DNA of 64,000 nt, taken from contig NZ_CP031010.1 in NCBI RefSeq assembly GCF_003584565.2, positions 992,001 to 1,056,000 of the forward strand. The letters are read 5' to 3'. Positions 47,725 through 54,386 of this stretch are shown here, piece by piece; within the stretch, counting starts at the first letter, position 1, and every line of letters starts with the position of its first letter. Both the position numbers and the translations under genes were made by a program. The stretch comes from Alteromonas sp. RKMC-009 (GTDB lineage: Bacteria > Pseudomonadota > Gammaproteobacteria > Enterobacterales > Alteromonadaceae). The notes under the pieces were generated by a model. The model had not been told where the DNA came from. It saw only the letters and a program-made list of their open reading frames with translations, and searched no databases.

Positions 47725-49409
47725 ACATGAAATGCCTGAATCCAGCGCTGGGTGAGGATGACAAACAACAGGTCCACATGCACACCGCCATGCCGGTTAT
47801 ATACCGCATCATCAAAAGCTTTAAGCACTTTCTTATTGTCAATCAGTCCACGATCGCTCAGATACGGGTGAGACAAACATTCCCGGAGTTCACCAGCATT
47901 TTCTCTGACAAGATTGCCGAAATGATGATCAAAGGTGGTTTTCGTTTGACGCCAGCATACTGAATCCGGTAAGTGGCGGCTCATCGCATTACGTAAAACG
48001 AATTTGGGATAAGGCCCGCGTATCAGTTGCGAGGGTGGCACAGCGAAAGAAAACTCAGCAAGCCGGTAATCGAAGAAAGGATGCTTCACCTCTATATCAA
48101 ACTCGGCAGCGATGGCATCGTAGGATCTGACAGAATTAAACGTGGTAGTTGTTTTGAGCGCAAAGTATCTGGCATGGCTGGCTGGTTCTTTGACAGGATC
48201 AAAGGGATTATGGAACCCGAAAGCTTCGTTGGCCAGCAGGCGTGATTTGTCTGTCAACCAGGCTGGCAGTGGCAGCACACCGGGTGTTTTTCCTTTCAGA
48301 CGTTTGGCCATATTCAACATGGCAGTGGGTACGAAAGGTTTAATGAAGAGTTCACGGGCAACAGATTTAAAAGACATGCCAGTTTCTACGCAGGCTTTGT
48401 ACACTTCAGTTAGAACACCCCATTCCCCTTCACGTAAACGCTGGGTGTATGCACTGGCATGACCCCAGCAAATTTCGTCGCCCCCGTTTCCGGTAAACAG
48501 TTTACTGATACCCATTTGCTTTAAATCTGAGAGTTCATCCCGGTAACGGGGAGACAGAACAATACCCGGATGATCAAAATGTGGCGGGTAAAGACTTAGA
48601 AAATTACGATATCGTGATTTGTCCACATCCTGAAAATGAAACTCTTCTAACTGAAGATATTCGCGCATGTCACGGATCAATTCAGTCTCATCTGATTTAG
48701 GATCGTGCTTATAGTAATGCGAAACCGCAATACAGCGGCGTTTATGCTGCTTCTGATACTGGTGTACAAGAGAGGTAACCGAGGTAGAGTCCATCCCGCC
48801 GCTCATCTGGCAGCCCGCTACTTCTGTCGTTCCAGTGTATTCTTCCACCACAGAAGTAAAGAGCTCGCGAAAGGCAGTTGCATACTCATCATCACTGGTG
48901 AGTCTGATCCGGTTTTCCGGATCAATATCCCAATATTGATGACTTGTTACCTTATCCTTACTGCATCGCAGGTAGTGGCCTGCCGGCAATATCTGCAGCC
49001 CTGAATAAATACTTAGCTGAGGGACTGGCTGACCGGCAAGCCATCCGGCTATGGCAGTGTCTGAAAGTACCGGCTTTAGTCCGGATACATCCAGCGCATG
49101 GGCAGCACTGTTACTGATGACGGTGAAATCAGGTGTAGACACGAAGTACAGAGTAGTCAGAGAAAGCGCGTCCGTACCGATGATAACAGCATCATTTTCA
49201 GACTGTATAAAAAACGGACAGTTTATAGATGCTAACTTTTCTGCAGTCCGCTCATCTGCCTGAACGGGTAATTTTGTGTCACCACTGTTTGAAAAACCAC
49301 TGAGTCTGCCGTTGCGAACAAAGCAATGGGTAAAAAACTGGCTTTCAAGCCCGCCGGACTGAAGCGGACCCGGGGACTTATGGCTGTATATGAAGAGAAA
49401 TGGTTTCAC
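47721..49409 (-). CDS. lasso cyclase (asparagine-synthetase-like, type C)
   Basis: 562 residues; an AsnB homologue whose amidotransferase half has lost the N-terminal Cys2 nucleophile (it starts MKPFLFIYSH), while the ATP-binding SGGMDSTS at 203-210 and FTGNGGDE are kept. In lasso pathways this enzyme adenylates the Asp/Glu side chain so that the core's N-terminal amine closes the ring. It faces the exporter-B1-B2 genes instead of following them, and starts with GTG preceded by GGAAC. Together with B1, B2 and the precursor it identifies the cluster. Confidence 0.88.
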   Translation of the reverse strand: MKPFLFIYSHKSPGPLQSGGLESQFFTHCFVRNGRLSGFSNSGDTKLPVQADERTAEKLASINCPFFIQSENDAVIIGTDALSLTTLYFVSTPDFTVISNSAAHALDVSGLKPVLSDTAIAGWLAGQPVPQLSIYSGLQILPAGHYLRCSKDKVTSHQYWDIDPENRIRLTSDDEYATAFRELFTSVVEEYTGTTEVAGCQMSGGMDSTSVTSLVHQYQKQHKRRCIAVSHYYKHDPKSDETELIRDMREYLQLEEFHFQDVDKSRYRNFLSLYPPHFDHPGIVLSPRYRDELSDLKQMGISKLFTGNGGDEICWGHASAYTQRLREGEWGVLTEVYKACVETGMSFKSVARELFIKPFVPTAMLNMAKRLKGKTPGVLPLPAWLTDKSRLLANEAFGFHNPFDPVKEPASHARYFALKTTTTFNSVRSYDAIAAEFDIEVKHPFFDYRLAEFSFAVPPSQLIRGPYPKFVLRNAMSRHLPDSVCWRQTKTTFDHHFGNLVRENAGELRECLSHPYLSDRGLIDNKKVLKAFDDAVYNRHGGVHVDLLFVILTQRWIQAFHV

Positions 49410-49503
49410 AAAGTTCCGTCTTGTTGCGTAAATGCACCATTACTGAGCGATCAGACATAGTAACAGGTTCTGCTGAGTATGCCTGAATGCTAACATTAAT
49501 AAA

Positions 49504-49581
49504 TTCAGGAGAAAAATTAACATTGCCAATTTAACTTCATAATTTATAATCTGTTTTCTGCATCAGTTCGGGAGAAAAATT
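49504..49581 (+). repeat. pair of 15-base direct repeats, possible activator site
   Basis: TTCAGGAGAAAAATT at 49504-49518 and TTCGGGAGAAAAATT at 49567-49581 differ by one base and start 63 bases apart, six helical turns. They lie about 130-205 bases upstream of the sigma-54 element, the usual place of enhancer-binding-protein sites. Confidence 0.5.
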
Positions 49582-49709
49582 GGTGCAGCAGATATGATCT
49601 AAAAGGATCTGTCTGAATTTTTTACAGATCTGTTTGTAAATATCATTCATTAACATCAAATTCACATCATTATTTTTTAAATAATTGAAAATACTCATTT
49701 TTTTAAATG

Positions 49710-49725
49710 TGGCGTGATGCTTGCT
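49710..49725 (+). promoter_or_regulatory. sigma-54 promoter of PEP-CTERM/lasso precursor operon
   Basis: TGGCGTGATGCTTGCT matches TGGCACGNNNNTTGCW in all but two positions; GG (49711-49712) and GC (49723-49724) are exactly 10 bases apart. Transcription would begin near 49736, giving a leader of about 50 bases before the ATG at 49786. Confidence 0.78.
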
Positions 49726-49785
49726 TTTCTATTGTGTACAACAATAATTTATACCACGTAGTTTTATACTTACAAGGAATATGGA

Positions 49786-50433
49786 ATGAAAAAGTCGGCT
49801 TTACTTGGGGCAGCAGCAGCCCTGCTTTTAAGCGGTCAAGCTTCAGCTAGCTACATCAGCACTGTCACCGGCGCTGACATGGCAGGCATGGAAGTGACTG
49901 TTACTTACTCTGACCTGAGCACTGAGACGTTAACTTGGGGTGTAACCTCAAGCGACGCGACTGTACCTTATATGGAAGGTTACAGCGGCGGCGTTACCGG
50001 TACTTCGTGGTCTTTAACACAAACTGGCGATACTATCGCTGATCAGCCTCCTGGTGCCGCATATGTTTACGGTGCATGGACTTTCACCTATGACGGTACT
50101 GGCCTGAGCATTGCATCTGTTTATGTTGATGCATATGCTGCTGATGTTGTTTTTGATACTGTTTCAGGCGATGCGAGTGCTAATGGTTCTCTTGCTGGTC
50201 GTGAACTGGTTACAGACGGTTATGTGTTAGATGCTTCATATTCAATGAATATTGAAGATGAGCTTTTTGGTGGTTTAACACTGAGTGGCGTTAGCGGCAA
50301 CCTGATGGACGCTGCAGGCAGCTTCCAGTTTGTTGTTGATACAGACAAAGTGGCTGTACCAGCACCTGCAACTCTGGGTATCTTTGCCGCTGCTCTAGGA
50401 TTTATGGGCTTCAACCGCCGTAAAAAGGCATAA
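49786..50433 (+). CDS. PEP-CTERM protein
   Basis: 215 residues; signal peptide (MKKSALLGAAAALLLSGQASA), a beta-rich Ser/Thr-rich body, and a C-terminal sorting signal VPAPATLGIFAAALGFMG followed by FNRRKKA: a PEP-like motif (here PAP), a membrane helix and a basic end, the exosortase recognition signal. Such proteins are processed by an exosortase and go to the cell surface or polysaccharide matrix. No exosortase gene lies in the window. The lasso precursor gene starts 11 bases after its stop, so both are expressed from the sigma-54 promoter. Confidence 0.88.
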   Translation: MKKSALLGAAAALLLSGQASASYISTVTGADMAGMEVTVTYSDLSTETLTWGVTSSDATVPYMEGYSGGVTGTSWSLTQTGDTIADQPPGAAYVYGAWTFTYDGTGLSIASVYVDAYAADVVFDTVSGDASANGSLAGRELVTDGYVLDASYSMNIEDELFGGLTLSGVSGNLMDAAGSFQFVVDTDKVAVPAPATLGIFAAALGFMGFNRRKKA

Positions 50434-50444
50434 GGATAGAAAAC

Positions 50445-50600
50445 ATGAAAACTTTTGAAAATGCTTCTGAAAGCAAACAAGAGTATGTAAAGCCGGAACT
50501 GCAAAAAGTAGGTACCCTGGCTGAACTGACTGAAGGTTTCGCAGGTAGCATTCCTGACGAACAAGGCGGTCAGACTAAGCGTAACCCATTCCAGGGTTAA
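50445..50600 (+). CDS. lasso peptide precursor
   Basis: 51 residues, MKTFENASESKQEYVKPELQ..., with AAGGA eight bases before the ATG. The leader carries YVKPELQKVGTLAELT (residues 14-29), an exact YxxPxLxxxGxxxxxT motif, the hallmark of proteobacterial lasso precursors, with the required Thr at the second last leader position (Thr29, Glu30). The core therefore starts at Gly31 (GFAGSIPDE...) and is 21 residues, ending RNPFQG. Gly31 could close a ring on Asp38 (8 residues) or Glu39 (9 residues). It is too short for typical gene finders. A strong terminator follows. Confidence 0.88.
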   Translation: MKTFENASESKQEYVKPELQKVGTLAELTEGFAGSIPDEQGGQTKRNPFQG

Positions 50601-50611
50601 GCTGATCGGAT

Positions 50612-50643
50612 AAAAAAAGGCCAGTCATACGACTGGCCTTTTT
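50612..50643. terminator. terminator after lasso precursor
   Basis: AAAAAGGCCAGTC / GACTGGCCTTTTT hairpin with ATAC loop; A/T runs on both sides also serve the convergent kinase-like gene. Confidence 0.9.
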
Positions 50644-50691
50644 GTTTTGCTCTGAGCATGTATCCGTACCCATCACTCGAGCGCTGCGTCT

Positions 50692-51657
50692 CTACCCGTT
50701 CTTCGCTGAAATCCATTCATTAATTTGCCTGCAAACTTCAGTCAGTCGTTCAAGTCCATCAGGATATTTTATTTCATAAACCGGAAGCGTATTTATCAAC
50801 GTAGCAAGTGAGCCAACCCGTTGTTTGTCGATTCCCAGCGCTTTATAAGCGTCACCCAGCATGCTGTTTTGCATGAGTAATATGAGCGCTTTACTATTGG
50901 CTATGCGTGTTATTTCAACAGGTCCGGTATAATTCTCAGCTCTGTTCAGAAAATACAATGCACTTATTTGAGCGGGTTTATCTTCTGACATCTGCCCGGT
51001 GAAAGTGATTTCATTTTTTGCGAAGCGATCGTGTACTTTTTTAACTGTTGTTTTATCGAATGATGCACTGTCTGCAAAATACTCTGTGCTATCTGGCCAC
51101 AGACGAACTTTAGGCCAGCTGGGATATACTGAAAAAGCATTGCCGTCAGAAAACAGGGCTGCCATGTCATCAGTCGTGAGAGTAAATCCTTCGTGAGTTA
51201 ATGCTGTGGTTAATGTCGACTTCCCGGTCCTGCTGGGAGCAAGAAACAGATGCGCCTGTCCTTCTTTTACCAGCGTATTAGCATGCAGGCAAAGGTGACC
51301 TTTTTGTTCAAGAAAAACAGATAAACCGATAGTTTGCAGGTAGTGAGCAGGTCCTGTGCCGTTAGCATGCCAGTCTACTTTAATACCTTCTTCAGTGAAT
51401 TCGAATGCGCCTTTGCCTTCGCAATCAATCATCAGCACCTGCCGGTCATTTTCCCGGTGAAGCTCTATAACTGACTTATACCTTTCACCTTTGTCGGTCA
51501 GTTTCCATATCGCACTTTCTTGTGATGGTGATTCGACTTTGCCACTACTGAGCCGCAGTGCGTATTTGTTCTTTATTGCCGGCTTTGAATCCGTAAATAA
51601 ACTCACCCCGTGCAAGGGCACACTGCAAAGTGAATAAAGCGCCGTATTGTTATCCAT
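50692..51657 (-). CDS. HprK-like kinase of the lasso cluster
   Basis: 321 residues; C-terminal half resembles HPr kinase/phosphorylase: P-loop APSRTGKSTLT at about 140-150, a following LTTDDMAAL, and HANTLV ahead of the P-loop. Such kinases recur in lasso clusters; in the paeninodin type they phosphorylate the C-terminal Ser of the precursor. Here the core ends in Gly, so that reaction is not possible; Ser35 and Thr44 of the precursor are other candidates, or the protein may have a different substrate. Convergent with the precursor gene, divergent from the TonB receptor gene. Confidence 0.8.
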   Translation of the reverse strand: MDNNTALYSLCSVPLHGVSLFTDSKPAIKNKYALRLSSGKVESPSQESAIWKLTDKGERYKSVIELHRENDRQVLMIDCEGKGAFEFTEEGIKVDWHANGTGPAHYLQTIGLSVFLEQKGHLCLHANTLVKEGQAHLFLAPSRTGKSTLTTALTHEGFTLTTDDMAALFSDGNAFSVYPSWPKVRLWPDSTEYFADSASFDKTTVKKVHDRFAKNEITFTGQMSEDKPAQISALYFLNRAENYTGPVEITRIANSKALILLMQNSMLGDAYKALGIDKQRVGSLATLINTLPVYEIKYPDGLERLTEVCRQINEWISAKNG

Positions 51658-51921
51658 TCCATTTCTACTTCAGATATTGAATTGCCGCAACACACTTAGC
51701 AGTGCTACTCCGTAAAGCGCGCATCAATGTGCTTTTGATTGATTGTACAGTAATTAAATCAGGAATGATCCGCTGAAGCCACAGGAAGGAAGCTTTCTTG
51801 CAGATCCGGGCGTCAAGTTTTCGTAATCAAACAGTCAACGAATCAAAACAACCTTGTCACATTCCCTGCGTACGCTCTTCGCGATTTACTTTTATCAAAA
51901 GAATAAGCGCAAGGAAAACAC

Positions 51922-54282
51922 ATGAAACACACTCTCACTCGTAAGAAGCATATACTGGCGATGTCTGTACTGTCAGCAATCGCAGCAAGCACCTCAAATG
52001 CGTTTGCCGAAGAGATGGCTGCAGAGTCACGTGAAGGCGAAGTTATTGAAGAAATTCAGGTTATCGGCCGCAGCGTGTCTTATGCCAACAACGCCACCGA
52101 CGAAAACATGAAACAGCAGCAAACAGCAATGACCAGCGTGCTGGCGACAATTGATAACCTGCCGGGTGTTCTGATTAACGAAGGCGATACATTCGGTGCC
52201 GATGACTGGTCTACCAGTATTTCCATCCGTGGTTTTCAGGTGGATCTGGATCAGCAACAAATCGGTATGACGGTAGACGGTATCGCTAACGGTAATTCCA
52301 ACTACGGTGGCGGCTCGAAGGCCAACCGTTATATGGATACAGAAAACCTGCGGGCGGTCGAGGTGTCTCAGGGAACGGCTGATATCGCTTCCCGTTCAAA
52401 CGAAGCACTGGGCGGTACGCTTAACTTCACAACCATTAACCCCGGTACAGAAGAAGGTCTTATCCTGAGTGGTACGCTGGCTGAATATGAAGGTCAGAAA
52501 ATCTATGCCCGTTATGAAACCGGAGAGCTGGTAAAAGACACCTACGCATGGGTGAGTGTATCGTCACAGGACAGTTCAGACTGGATGGATCAGGCGGCTG
52601 AAAATACCCGTGACCACTTTGCAGCCAAAGTTATCAGCTATGTGAGTGGTATCGATTTTACCGGCTATGCCTCTTACGACGATACTCACGAAGACAACTA
52701 TCAGCGCATTTATGGCAACGAACAATTTGCCCAAAATCCGGAATGGGACCAGCTTACCAGTGACTGGTCGGGTGTGCCTTATCAGGATCAGGCATATCGC
52801 CGGGGATGGTCAACACTGCGTGAGAACTTTTTCACCTATCTGAAAGCTGATATGTCGGTAGGCGCAGTGGATTTCAGTGCCAACGTTTATTACCACAATC
52901 AGGAAGGGCGGGGCGACTGGTTGCCACCTTACGTGGTCGATGTTACAGACGACGGGCTGAATCAGCCTAATTCTGAACTGGTTTCGGGTAACACGGTATA
53001 CGGCGGTTCTCAGTTAGGTCAGCTTTTCTATGTGTCTCCTGAAGGCGCGGCGTTATCGCCTGCAACAGGCTGTGTCAGCTCGCTTAAATTCCCTTATGGC
53101 GGCAGTTCTGCCGAATACGACCCTGCCTGTTACGACAGCAGCGCAGTGCCGGTTGGCTCTTACCGTCATACACATTACAAAAAGGAACGCACCGGCTTCA
53201 ACGCTGACATGATCTGGAATACGCAGATTGGCGATATGGACAACGTGTTACGTGCAGGCTTGTGGTACGAAGATTACAACCGCGAAGAATCACGTGACTG
53301 GCACAAGATCATCGATTCGAAAACCAGTTTCTATTATGACCACATTCCTTACTGGGTACAGTACAGCCGTGAATTCCCGGTTGAAACCATAATGTATTAC
53401 CTTGAAGACGAGCTGGACTTGGGCGTAGCAAAAGTACGCCTTGGAGCTAAGCAATTCAATGTAGACGTAAAGAAAAACGATTTGTTTGATGCCAATAACA
53501 ACCAAGCTGTATCGTCTGATTCTGATGTGCTGTTCTCTGCCGGTTTTGTTGCGCCTCTGGCTGACAATCTGGAATTCTTCGGTGGCTTCGCGCAAAACTA
53601 CGCGGCAATCAAAGATGCAGTGCTTGAGCGTGATGACGCTGACTTGTCGGTAATTGAACCTGAAACGGCTGACAACATTGACCTGGGTGTGCGCTACTCA
53701 ACCCCGGGCTTTAACGCCAGCCTGACGTACTACACAATTAAATTTGATAACCGCATTCGTTTTGTTAGTGCTGAACAGTCTGAAGGGATCGACTTCCTTG
53801 AAGAAGGTGCCGGTGGTTATGTTAATGACGGTGGTGTTGAGTCAGACGGCATTGAAGCATCTGCACAATGGCAGGCGACGGAATACCTGAGCGTGTATGC
53901 ATCGTATACCTACAACAATTCTGAATATGCAGAATCCCGTTATGAAGATATTGAAGGCAATACTGTTCTTGGCACCGCAAAAGACATGGCTGTTCTGAGC
54001 CTGGACTATGCGAAAAGCAATTACATTGCCGGTCTGAGCACAAAGTATGTCGGCCCCCGGTTTATGGATCAGGCGAATCTGACAGAAGTTGAGGAGTATG
54101 TGGTCAGCGATTTCTACGCAGGCGTTGTACTGGATAACGTGGCAAGTGGCATTAAATCACTGGATGTACGCTTAACGGTGAATAACCTTTTTGACGAAAG
54201 CTATCTGGGCACAGTGGTTGCCGGTGCAGGCTGGATTGGTGCACCAAGAACAGCCGCGATAAATGTGAAAGCGGCATTTTAA
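51922..54282 (+). CDS. TonB-dependent outer-membrane receptor
   Basis: 786 residues; signal peptide (ending SNAFA), a TonB-box-like EEIQVIG, plug domain (about 50-165) and 22-strand barrel ending in the aromatic ...INVKAAF. Lasso clusters of Sphingomonads and relatives often carry a TonB receptor for uptake of the peptide or of an iron ligand. Its place 260 bases from the kinase gene suggests the same link, but its ligand is not visible in the sequence. AAGGAAAA lies before the ATG. Confidence 0.88.
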   Translation: MKHTLTRKKHILAMSVLSAIAASTSNAFAEEMAAESREGEVIEEIQVIGRSVSYANNATDENMKQQQTAMTSVLATIDNLPGVLINEGDTFGADDWSTSISIRGFQVDLDQQQIGMTVDGIANGNSNYGGGSKANRYMDTENLRAVEVSQGTADIASRSNEALGGTLNFTTINPGTEEGLILSGTLAEYEGQKIYARYETGELVKDTYAWVSVSSQDSSDWMDQAAENTRDHFAAKVISYVSGIDFTGYASYDDTHEDNYQRIYGNEQFAQNPEWDQLTSDWSGVPYQDQAYRRGWSTLRENFFTYLKADMSVGAVDFSANVYYHNQEGRGDWLPPYVVDVTDDGLNQPNSELVSGNTVYGGSQLGQLFYVSPEGAALSPATGCVSSLKFPYGGSSAEYDPACYDSSAVPVGSYRHTHYKKERTGFNADMIWNTQIGDMDNVLRAGLWYEDYNREESRDWHKIIDSKTSFYYDHIPYWVQYSREFPVETIMYYLEDELDLGVAKVRLGAKQFNVDVKKNDLFDANNNQAVSSDSDVLFSAGFVAPLADNLEFFGGFAQNYAAIKDAVLERDDADLSVIEPETADNIDLGVRYSTPGFNASLTYYTIKFDNRIRFVSAEQSEGIDFLEEGAGGYVNDGGVESDGIEASAQWQATEYLSVYASYTYNNSEYAESRYEDIEGNTVLGTAKDMAVLSLDYAKSNYIAGLSTKYVGPRFMDQANLTEVEEYVVSDFYAGVVLDNVASGIKSLDVRLTVNNLFDESYLGTVVAGAGWIGAPRTAAINVKAAF

Positions 54283-54298
54283 ATCGCTTTGACAATGT

Positions 54299-54331
54299 AA
54301 CAAAGGCCGGGAATTCCGGCCTTTGTTTTTT
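54299..54331 (+). terminator. terminator after TonB receptor
   Basis: AACAAAGGCCGG / CCGGCCTTTGTT 12-bp stem followed by TTTT. Confidence 0.9.
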
Positions 54332-54386
54332 CTGAAAAACTGTCCGGCAGTTTTCATGACCTGAACGCGGATAAAAAAGCTAACCT

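Larger units (their letters stand above)
49410..49785. promoter_or_regulatory. divergent region between cyclase and PEP-CTERM/precursor operon
   Basis: 376 AT-rich bases with no small ORF of note. Contains two 15-base direct repeats, a hairpin GATCTGT (49606-49612) / ACAGATC (49624-49630), and a sigma-54 element at 49710. No sigma-54 element was found facing the cyclase gene. Confidence 0.6.

Noticed and set aside
49410..49785. Additional lasso precursor ORFs
   Set aside because: ATG frames in the gaps 49410-49785 and 51658-51921 stop within a few codons and lack the leader motif.
51788..51801. Sigma-54 element before the TonB receptor gene
   Set aside because: GG-N10-GC spacing and TTGCA are present, but the -24 block reads AGGAAG instead of TGGCAC; kept only as a weak remark.
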